A stretch of DNA of 64,000 nt from Paramoeba atlantica (taxonomy: Eukaryota; Discosea), in assembly GCA_977017575.1 (NCBI GenBank), contig CDRNVI010000087.1:1-64000 (forward strand), read 5' to 3'. Position numbers and translations under genes: made by a program. The notes beneath the pieces are model-generated. The model searched no databases, was not told the DNA's origin, and was given only the letters and a program-made list of their open reading frames with translations. How positions within the stretch are numbered: position 1 is the first letter of the stretch; each line of letters opens with the position of its first letter. Positions 39,201 to 50,802 of this stretch are shown in pieces.

Positions 39201-39289
39201 GCACGTGCGAGTTTTTCGGTAGGCGTTGACTATTGATATAAGAGTTGAAGTTTAGACGACTGAAAGTCTATGAAAAGAAACTGAGATGA

Positions 39290-40015
39290 ATGCGTGCAAT
39301 GTACAGGTTTCAACGCCACAGCGAAGCACAACATGTTGACCAAGTTTCTGTATGATCTTTGCATGAAAGCCGGTATTCCATGCGAAAGAGAGCCGCGTTC
39401 TTTTAGCACGTGGAGTTGTCTAACATGCGGAAATACAGTCGACTACAACAATCAGCATCTCCACCACAAAACATGCGGAGGACGGCAGTTTCATCGCTCA
39501 GGCCCGGATCTTGCGATCTACTGGAACAGTGGCGTGGTGTTCTACGACCTAACTGTGGTGCACGAGCTCGCGCCTTCCCATCGGAATAAAAAGTGTTCCT
39601 AACTCGTGCGAGAAGCTATACAGCGGAAAAATGAAACATACGTCAATAGTAGCATGATTCCGGCGGAAGCTTTTGAGTGCCTTCCTGTCTTGTCTGCTGG
39701 TCTTTACATAAGAGCACACGGGGCCTAATTAAATCACTGACGGATGTCTGCCTGTTGGATACCCAAAACACCGAACAGGCATTCAAGTTGCTACTCCAAG
39801 AGCTGAACGGATCCGAAGTATACGCACAGCTCCGACATTTTTTGGAGCCTCAAGACTATCAGAAAAGCACTATTCTTTAAGAAATCAAAAGTACAGAAAA
39901 GATACAAATTGGAATTATAAAGCCTGCGAAGAGATAGACAAAAATCAGTACTAAAAGTTTATGTAAACTTGAGAAAGTAATTTTGATTACGTCTTATATA
40001 GACGTATATATTTAT
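39290..40015 (+). pseudogene. RLE-1 3' fragment, copy 4, extra stop
   Basis: As copy 1 but a C-to-T change makes a stop after KKCS (39602), and GGCATG is AGCATG a little later. The 3' end is the ATAGACGTATATATT form next to H-1. Confidence 0.88.
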
Positions 40016-40957
40016 TTTCTTTTTTAGGCTCTTCGTTAAACGCGGTGGTTGCTTTCAACTTAGAAGTCACTCATGCTGCGCGCTTCGCGTTGAAAACTAC
40101 CGCCGCGTTTAACGAAGAGCCTAAAAAAGAAAATTTAGCCTGGAAAACGGAAAGATTATAGCCAAAAATAGCCGAATTTCGGGTACAAATGGGGTCAATT
40201 TCGCATAATTTTGCTCTCAGAGCACTAAATCCGACATTTGCGCGTGGGAAATCACTCGCAGGCATGAATGAAAGCCTACCGAACGTATTGGGTAGAGAAT
40301 GCGACTCCAACCATACCATTCTTTCGACACAAAAATGCCCCTTTAGGTCCTAAAAATACTTTTTCACCTTTTTTAGTCAAAAGTGGGTCATTTTGAGGGG
40401 CGCACCACAGTTCGAAGAAGGGATACCTTGCGAAAACAACTGCGTAGAAAGCTAGTGTAGGCCCCAAACAATCAAAATACAATAGGGGAAACGATTTTGG
40501 AAAAATATTTTTTTTGTCATTTTTTTCGCCAAGTTGAATTTTTTTTCAAAAAAATTTTTCCGAAAAAATCCGAACTTGGCGGACCCGTCCTGCGGATACG
40601 CGGGGGGGTCACCCCCGGGTAGGGGGGTGGAAAATGCGCGCCAAGACCCCGGCTACCCTTTCTGCGGTTTTTTTTCGAAAACTAATTTTTTCGAAAAAAT
40701 TTGATCGACCATGCCCCCCCCCCCTGGACTCCCCCCCTGGACCCCCCCCTGGACCCCCCCCCTGGACCCCCCCCCTGGACCCCCCCCATGGACCCCTCAT
40801 TTTTTTCAAAAAATTTTTTCAGTTTTGGACCACCGGAGCCCCCTTTTATATTTTTTTCTTCTATTATATTACTGTGTTCCTCTTTATATTTTCACTGTTT
40901 TTGTTCACTTTTTTTTCAATAATCGAGTGTAGAGCGGTAGTTTTACAACCACCGCAA
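40016..40957. mobile_element. H-1, hairpin-ended element, copy 2
   Basis: About 941 bp, same ends and interior as 8111-9044 with scattered differences and a longer C-run/TGGA array. The flanks are ...GTATATATTTAT on the left and AGAGATGAAAAC on the right. Exactly these flanks are joined without H-1 at 44470-44490, 47996-48016 and 51518-51538, so those are empty sites. The target duplication is 2 bp (AT) or none. Confidence 0.9.
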
Positions 40958-41075
40958 TAGAGATGAAAACAAATCAAGCACGATTAGATTCATACGGACG
41001 AATTCTTAGCTGGAGAGAATGGTTGAAAACTGTTCACTCGATCTTGATCAGTTCCTTGTGGTAGAGACTCGGAAG

Positions 41076-41156
41076 GCGTCTATACCCAAATGGTTAAGGG
41101 GCCTGACTTGAAATCAGGTGTGTTCTCACGCGCAGGTTCAAACCATGCTGGGCGCG
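41076..41156 (+). tRNA. tRNA-Ser(UGA)-like, T-stem mutant
   Basis: 52-62 mismatch plus the CAAATGG D-loop variant. Confidence 0.7.
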
Positions 41157-41508
41157 TTTTCCTTCCACAAGCGTTGTCAAATCATATTCAGCGCGGGGTA
41201 CCAACTACGCCCGCACCGCTCTTCTTCTCTCTTCTTCTTCTTCTATTCCGCGCGGAGTTTTTTTGAAAAGGTGGGATGCCCAGCGGCGCGGCACCCGTCG
41301 TGGGAACTCACGCTCCGCATAAAAGACGTTGTTCTGAATCTCGAGGCGGTTTTACCCACAGAAGCTGCATTCGCAGGCCTTTCAGTGCAATTTTCGCCAG
41401 GACAGCCCACAGAAAACACCCTTTACCTGAGAGAGGTGCATTTGGGAACGTGAATACGAAACGAGCGAACAGATCACCCGCCCACAAAATCGTGGAGCAT
41501 CGAGATTA

Positions 41509-42231
41509 GTGCCCAGCAGACTATTCACCCTTGCGGTAATGCCTCGTTTTGGACTGGCACATCCCAGGCTCCCTGCACACCTACAGTGCCCCGGGTGTCA
41601 CACCTTGCTGACTTCCGAGAACGCTATTTCCCACGTGGCTGGATGCTCGACTTGCACTGGTAACAACGCGACAACGAAGCACAACAAAATGGTCCACAGA
41701 CTGTATGAATTATGCATCAAAGCAGGCATTCCTTGTGAACGAGAACCCCGGCAGTTCTCTACGTACACGTGTGGCAAATGTGGAGCTCATCTGGATGGGG
41801 ATTCTAAACCATCACACCAAAGGATCTGCGGATCAGGATCTTTTCACCACTCAGGGCCGGATCTAGTTATTCACTGGGCCGACGGAGACGTATTCTACGA
41901 CTTCACCATTGTGCATGAACTATGTCCTTCGAATTTAACGCGAGGCGGCACAATCCTTATGAGGGACGCCATCAAACGGAAGAACAAGACGTACGTAGCC
42001 TCAAAACTGCTCCCCCAAATCCAATTTCAGTGCATACCGATGCTTGCAGGAGGAGCTATGCACGCTAACACAAAGAACCTACTTCTCGCTTTAGCCGACG
42101 CGTGTGGATTAGAGCGGGATTACGTGATCCAAGATTTTACACTTCGATTACAAGAATTCAACGGATCGGTTGTTCTCTCGCAACTTGGCAAATTTCTAGT
42201 GCCGCAGAGCCGAGAAGATACGGCGATTTAA
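41509..42231 (+). CDS. RLE-2 ORF remnant, copy 5
   Basis: Same 240 residues as copy 1. Element 41505-42375. Confidence 0.88.
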   Translation: MPSRLFTLAVMPRFGLAHPRLPAHLQCPGCHTLLTSENAISHVAGCSTCTGNNATTKHNKMVHRLYELCIKAGIPCEREPRQFSTYTCGKCGAHLDGDSKPSHQRICGSGSFHHSGPDLVIHWADGDVFYDFTIVHELCPSNLTRGGTILMRDAIKRKNKTYVASKLLPQIQFQCIPMLAGGAMHANTKNLLLALADACGLERDYVIQDFTLRLQEFNGSVVLSQLGKFLVPQSREDTAI

Positions 42232-42414
42232 TCAACCATTCTTTATTAATTATGAAAACTTGAGAAAGTAATTGTGGTTCCGGCTCAACACATGAGAGAA
42301 AATCATATTATTCATTATCTGAAAACATCTGTCAGTTTCTTCGTCTGTAGGTTCCTTTGAGATACAGTTTATTTTAAACGAGCGAACAGATCACCCGCCC
42401 ACAAAATCGTGGAG

Positions 42415-42687
42415 ATTTTCCACGTCCACCCCGTTACATCGTGTCTCAAGCCTCCTTTGCGTAAGCAGCTCGCAATTTAGCGGCTGCGCTGGAGCCTGGT
42501 TCAACTCGGCGGTTCCGGGTTGGTCCTCCAGGGGAGCGGGGTTGGGTGTGGGCCTTGAAGGCACTCCTGATCGCTTTCCCTTTGTAGTGAGGCCGCCAGG
42601 TTGCGAGTTTTGTCGATAGCGGGAATCGAACCCACAACCTACAGGTTGTAAGGCCCACCGTCTACCAACTACGCCCGCACCGCACTT
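42415..42687 (-). mobile_element. SINE-2 block, copy 5
   Basis: Same as 19623-19895. Confidence 0.75.
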
Positions 42688-42814
42688 ATGGCATCGGAGA
42701 GATGAAAACAAATCAAGCACGATTAGATTCATACGGACGAATTCTTAGCTGGAGAGAATGGTTGAAAACTGTTCACTCGATCTTGATCAGTTCCTTGTGG
42801 TAGAGACTCGGAAG

Positions 42815-42895
42815 GCGTCTATACCCAAGTGGTTAAGGGGCCTGACTTGAAATCAGGTGTGTTCTCACGCGCAGGTTGAAACCCTGCTGGGCGCG
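42815..42895 (+). tRNA. tRNA-Ser(UGA)-like, T-loop mutant
   Basis: Same C56G change as 20023. Confidence 0.7.
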
Positions 42896-42918
42896 TTTTC
42901 CTTCCACAAGCGTTGTCA

Positions 42919-43665
42919 TGGCTCACCTCAAATTCTAGACTTGTACCTACGCGACTTTTCAAGTTAGCAGTTATGCCACGCATTGGGATTGCACATCCGA
43001 GCCTCCCCTCCAATTTACAGTGTCCAGGGTGCCATGCATTACTTAACCCCCGTACAGCGCTCACGCACGTGTCCGGGTGCGTCAAATGTTCAGGCAATAA
43101 CGCAACGGCAAAGCACAACAAGATGGTTCGGAATATTTATGAATTATGCATAAAATCAGGTCTGCCCTTTGAGCTGGAACCCAGACAGTTCTCCACCTAC
43201 ACTTGCGCAAAATGTGGAGCAAGCGTGGATGGCGACGGCAAATCCCATCACCAAAGAACCTGCGGATCCGGATCTTTTTATCATTCGGGCCCAGATATCG
43301 TGATTCATTGGGCAAGCGGAGATGTATACTACGATTTCACCATCGGCCACGAGCTATCGCAATCAAATGTTGGACGTAGCACCGCTCAGCTTTTCCGTGA
43401 TGCCATAAAACGCAAAGTCTCCAAATACGTGGCGTCTAAGCTTATTCCTAATGAGCAATTCCAATGTGTACCAATGCTCTCCGGCGGTGCAATGCACAGC
43501 AACACCAAAGCGCTTATCACAACCCTGGCTGATGCATGTGGACTCGAACGGGACTTCGTAGTACAGGATTTCACCCTTCGACTACAGGAACTTAACGGTT
43601 CAGTGGTGATGTCCCAACTCCGCAAATACATAGCCACAACTCAAGTGGACAATACGGCTTTTTAG
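42919..43665 (+). CDS. RLE-3 ORF remnant, copy 5
   Basis: Identical protein to copy 1; in a short unit, so the second half of its 3' UTR is absent. Confidence 0.88.
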   Translation, partial: WLTSNSRLVPTRLFKLAVMPRIGIAHPSLPSNLQCPGCHALLNPRTALTHVSGCVKCSGNNATAKHNKMVRNIYELCIKSGLPFELEPRQFSTYTCAKCGASVDGDGKSHHQRTCGSGSFYHSGPDIVIHWASGDVYYDFTIGHELSQSNVGRSTAQLFRDAIKRKVSKYVASKLIPNEQFQCVPMLSGGAMHSNTKALITTLADACGLERDFVVQDFTLRLQELNGSVVMSQLRKYIATTQVDNTAF

Positions 43666-43754
43666 GCACGTGCGAGTTTTTCGGTAGGCGTTGACTATTG
43701 ATATAAGAGTTGAAGTTTAGACGACTGAAAGTCTATGAAAAGAAACTGAGATGA

Positions 43755-44480
43755 ATGCGTGCAATGTACAGGTTTCAACGCCACAGCGAAGCACAACATG
43801 TTGACCAAGTTTCTGTATGATCTTTGCATGAAAGCCGGTATTCCATGCGAAAGAGAGCCGCGTTCTTTTAGCACGTGGAGTTGTCTAACATGCGGAAATA
43901 CAGTCGACTACAACAATCAGCATCTCCACCACAAAACATGCGGAGGACGGCAGTTTCATCGCTCAGGCCCGGATCTTGCGATCTACTGGAACAGTGGCGT
44001 GGTGTTCTACGACCTAACTGTGGTGCACGAGCTCGCGCCTTCCCATCGGAATAAAAAGTGTTCCCAACTCGTGCGAGAAGCTATACAGCGGAAAAATGAA
44101 ACATACGTCAATAGTGGCATGATTCCGGCGGAAGCTTTTGAGTGCCTTCCTGTCTTGTCTGCTGGTCTTTACATAAGAGCACACGGGGCCTAATTAAATC
44201 ACTGACGGATGTCTGCCTGTTGGATACCCAAAACACCGAACAGGCATTCAAGTTGCTACTCCAAGAGCTGAACGGATCCGAAGTATACGCACAGCTCCGA
44301 CATTTTTTGGAGCCTCAAGACTATCAGAAAAGCACTATTCTTTAAGAAATCAAAAGTACAGAAAAGATACAAATTGGAATTATAAAGCCTGCGAAGAGAT
44401 AGACAAAAATCAGTACTAAAAGTTTATGTAAACTTGAGAAAGTAATTTTGATTACGTCTTATATAGACGTATATATTTAT
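43755..44480 (+). pseudogene. RLE-1 3' fragment, copy 5
   Basis: As copy 1 with the ATAGACGTATATATT 3' end, which joins AGAGATGAAAAC of the next unit. Confidence 0.88.
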
Positions 44481-44597
44481 AGAGATGAAAACAAATCAAG
44501 CACGATTAGATTCATACGGACGAATTCTTAGCTGGAGAGAATGGTTGAAAACTGTTCACTCGATCTTGATCAGTTCCTTGTGGTAGAGACTCGGAAG

Positions 44598-44678
44598 GCG
44601 TCTATACCCAAGTGGTTAAGGGGCCTGACTTGAAATCAGGTGTGTTCTCACGCGCAGGTTGAAACCCTGCTGGGCGCG
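44598..44678 (+). tRNA. tRNA-Ser(UGA)-like, T-loop mutant in RLE-2 position
   Basis: Carries C56G although it precedes RLE-2, where other units have the T-stem mutant; evidence of exchange between the two tRNA positions. Confidence 0.7.
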
Positions 44679-45030
44679 TTTTCCTTCCACAAGCGTTGTC
44701 AAATCATATTCAGCGCGGGGTACCAACTACGCCCGCACCGCTCTTCTTCTCTCTTCTTCTTCTTCTATTCCGCGCGGAGTTTTTTTGAAAAGGTGGGATG
44801 CCCAGCGGCGCGGCACCCGTCGTGGGAACGCACGCTCCGCATAAAAGACGTTGTTCTGAATCTCGAGGCGGTTTTACCCACAGAAGCTGCATTCGCAGGC
44901 CTTTCAGTGCAATTTTCGCCAGGACAGCCCACAGAAAACACCCTTTACCTGAGAGAGGTGCATTTGGGAACGTGAATACGAAACGAGCGAACAGATCACC
45001 CGCCCACAAAATCGTGGAGCATCGAGATTA

Positions 45031-45757
45031 GTGCCCAGCAGACTATTCACCCTTGCGGTAATGCCTCGTTTTGGACTGGCACATCCCAGGCTCCCTGCAC
45101 ACCTACAGTGCCCCGGGTGTCACACCTTGCTGACTTCCGAGAACGCTATTTCCCACGTGGCTGGATGCTCGACTTGCACTGGTAACAACGCGACAACGAA
45201 GCACAACAAAATGGTCCACAGACTGTATGAATTATGCATCAAAGCAGGCATTCCTTGTGAACGAGAACCCCGGCAGTTCTCTACGTACACGTGTGGCAAA
45301 TGTGGAGCTCATCTGGATGGGGATTCTAAACCATCACACCAAAGGATCTGCGGATCAGGATCTTTTCACCACTCAGGGCCGGATCTAGTTATTCACTGGG
45401 CCGACGGAGACGTATTCTACGACTTCACCATTGTGCATGAACTATGTCCTTCGAATTTAACGCGAGGCGGCACAATCCTTATGAGGGACGCCATCAAACG
45501 GAAGAACAAGCAACACGTACGTAGCCTCAAAACTGCTCCCCCAAATCCAATTTCAGTGCATACCGATGCTTGCAGGAGGAGCTATGCACGCTAACACAAA
45601 GAACCTACTTCTCGCTTTAGCCGACGCGTGTGGATTAGAGCGGGATTACGTGATCCAAGGTTTTACACTTCGATTACAAGAATTCAACGGATCGGTTGTT
45701 CTCTCGCAACTTGGCAAATTTCTAGTGCCGCAGAGCCGAGAAGATACGGCGATTTAA
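45031..45757 (+). pseudogene. RLE-2 ORF remnant, copy 6, frameshifted
   Basis: The same 4-base insertion as copy 4, plus the Asp-to-Gly change in VIQDFTL. Element 45027-45901. Confidence 0.88.
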
Positions 45758-45940
45758 TCAACCATTCTTTATTAATTATGAAAACTTGAGAAAGTAATTG
45801 TGGTTCCGGCTCAACACATGAGAGAAAATCATATTATTCATTATCTGAAAACATCTGTCAGTTTCTTCGTCTGTAGGTTCCTTTGAGATACAGTTTATTT
45901 TAAACGAGCGAACAGATCACCCGCCCACAAAATCGTGGAG

Positions 45941-46213
45941 ATTTTCCACGTCCACCCCGTTACATCGTGTCTCAAGCCTCCTTTGCGTAAGCAGCTCGCA
46001 ATTTAGCGGCTGCGCTGGAGCCTGGTTCAACTCGGCGGTTCCGGGTTGGTCCTCCAGGGGAGCGGGGTTGGGTGTGGGCCTTGAAGGCACTCCTGATCGC
46101 TTTCCCTTTGTAGTGAGGCCGCCAGGTTGCGAGTTTTGTCGATAGCGGGAATCGAACCCACAACCTACAGGTTGTAAGGCCCACCGTCTACCAACTACGC
46201 CCGCACCGCACTT
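45941..46213 (-). mobile_element. SINE-2 block, copy 6
   Basis: Same as 19623-19895. Confidence 0.75.
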
Positions 46214-46340
46214 ATGGCATCGGAGAGATGAAAACAAATCAAGCACGATTAGATTCATACGGACGAATTCTTAGCTGGAGAGAATGGTTGAAAACTGTTC
46301 ACTCGATCTTGATCAGTTCCTTGTGGTAGAGACTCGGAAG

Positions 46341-46421
46341 GCGTCTATACCCAAGTGGTTAAGGGGCCTGACTTGAAATCAGGTGTGTTCTCACGCGCAG
46401 GTTGAAACCCTGCTGGGCGCG
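46341..46421 (+). tRNA. tRNA-Ser(UGA)-like, T-loop mutant
   Basis: Same C56G change as 20023. Confidence 0.7.
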
Positions 46422-46444
46422 TTTTCCTTCCACAAGCGTTGTCA

Positions 46445-47191
46445 TGGCTCACCTCAAATTCTAGACTTGTACCTACGCGACTTTTCAAGTTAGCAGTTAT
46501 GCCACGCATTGGGATTGCACATCCGAGCCTCCCCTCCAATTTACAGTGTCCAGGGTGCCATGCATTACTTAACCCCCGTACAGCGCTCACGCACGTGTCC
46601 GGGTGCGTCAAATGTTCAGGCAATAACGCAACGGCAAAGCACAACAAGATGGTTCGGAATATTTATGAATTATGCATAAAATCAGGTCTGCCCTTTGAGC
46701 TGGAACCCAGACAGTTCTCCACCTACACTTGCGCAAAATGTGGAGCAAGCGTGGATGGCGACGGCAAATCCCATCACCAAAGAACCTGCGGATCCGGATC
46801 TTTTTATCATTCGGGCCCAGATATCGTGATTCATTGGGCAAGCGGAGATGTATACTACGATTTCACCATCGGCCACGAGCTATCGCAATCAAATGTTGGA
46901 CGTAGCACCGCTCAGCTTTTCCGTGATGCCATAAAACGCAAAGTCTCCAAATACGTGGCGTCTAAGCTTATTCCTAATGAGCAATTCCAATGTGTACCAA
47001 TGCTCTCCGGCGGTGCAATGCACAGCAACACCAAAGCGCTTATCACAACCCTGGCTGATGCATGTGGACTCGAACGGGACTTCGTAGTACAGGATTTCAC
47101 CCTTCGACTACAGGAACTTAACGGTTCAGTGGTGATGTCCCAACTCCGCAAATACATAGCCACAACTCAAGTGGACAATACGGCTTTTTAG
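46445..47191 (+). CDS. RLE-3 ORF remnant, copy 6
   Basis: Identical protein to copy 1; short unit. Confidence 0.88.
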   Translation, partial: WLTSNSRLVPTRLFKLAVMPRIGIAHPSLPSNLQCPGCHALLNPRTALTHVSGCVKCSGNNATAKHNKMVRNIYELCIKSGLPFELEPRQFSTYTCAKCGASVDGDGKSHHQRTCGSGSFYHSGPDIVIHWASGDVYYDFTIGHELSQSNVGRSTAQLFRDAIKRKVSKYVASKLIPNEQFQCVPMLSGGAMHSNTKALITTLADACGLERDFVVQDFTLRLQELNGSVVMSQLRKYIATTQVDNTAF

Positions 47192-47280
47192 GCACGTGCG
47201 AGTTTTTCGGTAGGCGTTGACTATTGATATAAGAGTTGAAGTTTAGACGACTGAAAGTCTATGAAAAGAAACTGAGATGA

Positions 47281-48006
47281 ATGCGTGCAATGTACAGGTT
47301 TCAACGCCACAGCGAAGCACAACATGTTGACCAAGTTTCTGTATGATCTTTGCATGAAAGCCGGTATTCCATGCGAAAGAGAGCCGCGTTCTTTTAGCAC
47401 GTGGAGTTGTCTAACATGCGGAAATACAGTCGACTACAACAATCAGCATCTCCACCACAAAACATGCGGAGGACGGCAGTTTCATCGCTCAGGCCCGGAT
47501 CTTGCGATCTACTGGAACAGTGGCGTGGTGTTCTACGACCTAACTGTGGTGCACGAGCTCGCGCCTTCCCATCGGAATAAAAAGTGTTCCCAACTCGTGC
47601 GAGAAGCTATACAGCGGAAAAATGAAACATACGTCAATAGTGGCATGATTCCGGCGGAAGCTTTTGAGTGCCTTCCTGTCTTGTCTGCTGGTCTTTACAT
47701 AAGAGCACACGGGGCCTAATTAAATCACTGACGGATGTCTGCCTGTTGGATACCCAAAACACCGAACAGGCATTCAAGTTGCTACTCCAAGAGCTGAACG
47801 GATCCGAAGTATACGCACAGCTCCGACATTTTTTGGAGCCTCAAGACTATCAGAAAAGCACTATTCTTTAAGAAATCAAAAGTACAGAAAAGATACAAAT
47901 TGGAATTATAAAGCCTGCGAAGAGATAGACAAAAATCAGTACTAAAAGTTTATGTAAACTTGAGAAAGTAATTTTGATTACGTCTTATATAGACGTATAT
48001 ATTTAT
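47281..48006 (+). pseudogene. RLE-1 3' fragment, copy 6
   Basis: As copy 5. Confidence 0.88.
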
Positions 48007-48123
48007 AGAGATGAAAACAAATCAAGCACGATTAGATTCATACGGACGAATTCTTAGCTGGAGAGAATGGTTGAAAACTGTTCACTCGATCTTGATCAGT
48101 TCCTTGTGGTAGAGACTCGGAAG

Positions 48124-48204
48124 GCGTCTATACCCAAGTGGTTAAGGGGCCTGACTTGAAATCAGGTGTGTTCTCACGCGCAGGTTGAAACCCTGCTGGG
48201 CGCG
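48124..48204 (+). tRNA. tRNA-Ser(UGA)-like, T-loop mutant in RLE-2 position
   Basis: As 44598. Confidence 0.7.
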
Positions 48205-48556
48205 TTTTCCTTCCACAAGCGTTGTCAAATCATATTCAGCGCGGGGTACCAACTACGCCCGCACCGCTCTTCTTCTCTCTTCTTCTTCTTCTATTCCGCG
48301 CGGAGTTTTTTTGAAAAGGTGGGATGCCCAGCGGCGCGGCACCCGTCGTGGGAACGCACGCTCCGCATAAAAGACGTTGTTCTGAATCTCGAGGCGGTTT
48401 TACCCACAGAAGCTGCATTCGCAGGCCTTTCAGTGCAATTTTCGCCAGGACAGCCCACAGAAAACACCCTTTACCTGAGAGAGGTGCATTTGGGAACGTG
48501 AATACGAAACGAGCGAACAGATCACCCGCCCACAAAATCGTGGAGCATCGAGATTA

Positions 48557-49279
48557 GTGCCCAGCAGACTATTCACCCTTGCGGTAATGCCTCGTTTTGG
48601 ACTGGCACATCCCAGGCTCCCTGCACACCTACAGTGCCCCGGGTGTCACACCTTGCTGACTTCCGAGAACGCTATTTCCCACGTGGCTGGATGCTCGACT
48701 TGCACTGGTAACAACGCGACAACGAAGCACAACAAAATGGTCCACAGACTGTATGAATTATGCATCAAAGCAGGCATTCCTTGTGAACGAGAACCCCGGC
48801 AGTTCTCTACGTACACGTGTGGCAAATGTGGAGCTCATCTGGATGGGGATTCTAAACCATCACACCAAAGGATCTGCGGATCAGGATCTTTTCACCACTC
48901 AGGGCCGGATCTAGTTATTCACTGGGCCGACGGAGACGTATTCTACGACTTCACCATTGTGCATGAACTATGTCCTTCGAATTTAACGCGAGGCGGCACA
49001 ATCCTTATGAGGGACGCCATCAAACGGAAGAACAAGACGTACGTAGCCTCAAAACTGCTCCCCCAAATCCAATTTCAGTGCATACCGATGCTTGCAGGAG
49101 GAGCTATGCACGCTAACACAAAGAACCTACTTCTCGCTTTAGCCGACGCGTGTGGATTAGAGCGGGATTACGTGATCCAAGGTTTTACACTTCGATTACA
49201 AGAATTCAACGGATCGGTTGTTCTCTCGCAACTTGGCAAATTTCTAGTGCCGCAGAGCCGAGAAGATACGGCGATTTAA
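48557..49279 (+). CDS. RLE-2 ORF remnant, copy 7
   Basis: Open, with VIQGFTL in place of VIQDFTL. Element 48553-49423. Confidence 0.88.
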   Translation: MPSRLFTLAVMPRFGLAHPRLPAHLQCPGCHTLLTSENAISHVAGCSTCTGNNATTKHNKMVHRLYELCIKAGIPCEREPRQFSTYTCGKCGAHLDGDSKPSHQRICGSGSFHHSGPDLVIHWADGDVFYDFTIVHELCPSNLTRGGTILMRDAIKRKNKTYVASKLLPQIQFQCIPMLAGGAMHANTKNLLLALADACGLERDYVIQGFTLRLQEFNGSVVLSQLGKFLVPQSREDTAI

Positions 49280-49462
49280 TCAACCATTCTTTATTAATTA
49301 TGAAAACTTGAGAAAGTAATTGTGGTTCCGGCTCAACACATGAGAGAAAATCATATTATTCATTATCTGAAAACATCTGTCAGTTTCTTCGTCTGTAGGT
49401 TCCTTTGAGATACAGTTTATTTTAAACGAGCGAACAGATCACCCGCCCACAAAATCGTGGAG

Positions 49463-49735
49463 ATTTTCCACGTCCACCCCGTTACATCGTGTCTCAAGCC
49501 TCCTTTGCGTAAGCAGCTCGCAATTTAGCGGCTGCGCTGGAGCCTGGTTCAACTCGGCGGTTCCGGGTTGGTCCTCCAGGGGAGCGGGGTTGGGTGTGGG
49601 CCTTGAAGGCACTCCTGATCGCTTTCCCTTTGTAGTGAGGCCGCCAGGTTGCGAGTTTTGTCGATAGCGGGAATCGAACCCACAACCTACAGGTTGTAAG
49701 GCCCACCGTCTACCAACTACGCCCGCACCGCACTT
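49463..49735 (-). mobile_element. SINE-2 block, copy 7
   Basis: Same as 19623-19895. Confidence 0.75.
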
Positions 49736-49862
49736 ATGGCATCGGAGAGATGAAAACAAATCAAGCACGATTAGATTCATACGGACGAATTCTTAGCTGG
49801 AGAGAATGGTTGAAAACTGTTCACTCGATCTTGATCAGTTCCTTGTGGTAGAGACTCGGAAG

Positions 49863-49943
49863 GCGTCTATACCCAAGTGGTTAAGGGGCCTGACTTGAAA
49901 TCAGGTGTGTTCTCACGCGCAGGTTGAAACCCTGCTGGGCGCG
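49863..49943 (+). tRNA. tRNA-Ser(UGA)-like, T-loop mutant
   Basis: Same C56G change as 20023. Confidence 0.7.
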
Positions 49944-49966
49944 TTTTCCTTCCACAAGCGTTGTCA

Positions 49967-50713
49967 TGGCTCACCTCAAATTCTAGACTTGTACCTACGC
50001 GACTTTTCAAGTTAGCAGTTATGCCACGCATTGGGATTGCACATCCGAGCCTCCCCTCCAATTTACAGTGTCCAGGGTGCCATGCATTACTTAACCCCCG
50101 TACAGCGCTCACGCACGTGTCCGGGTGCGTCAAATGTTCAGGCAATAACGCAACGGCAAAGCACAACAAGATGGTTCGGAATATTTATGAATTATGCATA
50201 AAATCAGGTCTGCCCTTTGAGCTGGAACCCAGACAGTTCTCCACCTACACTTGCGCAAAATGTGGAGCAAGCGTGGATGGCGACGGCAAATCCCATCACC
50301 AAAGAACCTGCGGATCCGGATCTTTTTATCATTCGGGCCCAGATATCGTGATTCATTGGGCAAGCGGAGATGTATACTACGATTTCACCATCGGCCACGA
50401 GCTATCGCAATCAAATGTTGGACGTAGCACCGCTCAGCTTTTCCGTGATGCCATAAAACGCAAAGTCTCCAAATACGTGGCGTCTAAGCTTATTCCTAAT
50501 GAGCAATTCCAATGTGTACCAATGCTCTCCGGCGGTGCAATGCACAGCAACACCAAAGCGCTTATCACAACCCTGGCTGATGCATGTGGACTCGAACGGG
50601 ACTTCGTAGTACAGGATTTCACCCTTCGACTACAGGAACTTAACGGTTCAGTGGTGATGTCCCAACTCCGCAAATACATAGCCACAACTCAAGTGGACAA
50701 TACGGCTTTTTAG
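49967..50713 (+). CDS. RLE-3 ORF remnant, copy 7
   Basis: Identical protein to copy 1; short unit. Confidence 0.88.
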   Translation, partial: WLTSNSRLVPTRLFKLAVMPRIGIAHPSLPSNLQCPGCHALLNPRTALTHVSGCVKCSGNNATAKHNKMVRNIYELCIKSGLPFELEPRQFSTYTCAKCGASVDGDGKSHHQRTCGSGSFYHSGPDIVIHWASGDVYYDFTIGHELSQSNVGRSTAQLFRDAIKRKVSKYVASKLIPNEQFQCVPMLSGGAMHSNTKALITTLADACGLERDFVVQDFTLRLQELNGSVVMSQLRKYIATTQVDNTAF

Positions 50714-50802
50714 GCACGTGCGAGTTTTTCGGTAGGCGTTGACTATTGATATAAGAGTTGAAGTTTAGACGACTGAAAGTCTATGAAAAGAAACTGAGAT
50801 GA

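Larger units (their letters stand above)
34438..40015 (+). repeat. Array long unit 4, truncated on the right
   Basis: Same order through the RLE-1 fragment, whose 3' end here reads CTTATATAGACGTATATATT instead of CTTATATCGAAAA. It stops at the H-1 insertion. Its RLE-2 copy carries a 4-base insertion, and its RLE-1 fragment an extra stop. Confidence 0.92.
40959..44480 (+). repeat. Array short unit 1
   Basis: It starts AGAGATGAAAAC directly after H-1 and contains tRNA-Ser, RLE-2, SINE-2, tRNA-Ser, RLE-3 and RLE-1 fragment, without NA-1 or the A-tract repeat. The junction ...GACGTATATATTTAT-AGAGATG is shared by all short units. Period 3522. Confidence 0.93.
44481..48006 (+). repeat. Array short unit 2
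   Basis: As short unit 1, period 3526 because its RLE-2 copy has the 4-base insertion also found in long unit 4. Its first tRNA copy carries the variant otherwise seen only in the second tRNA position. Confidence 0.93.
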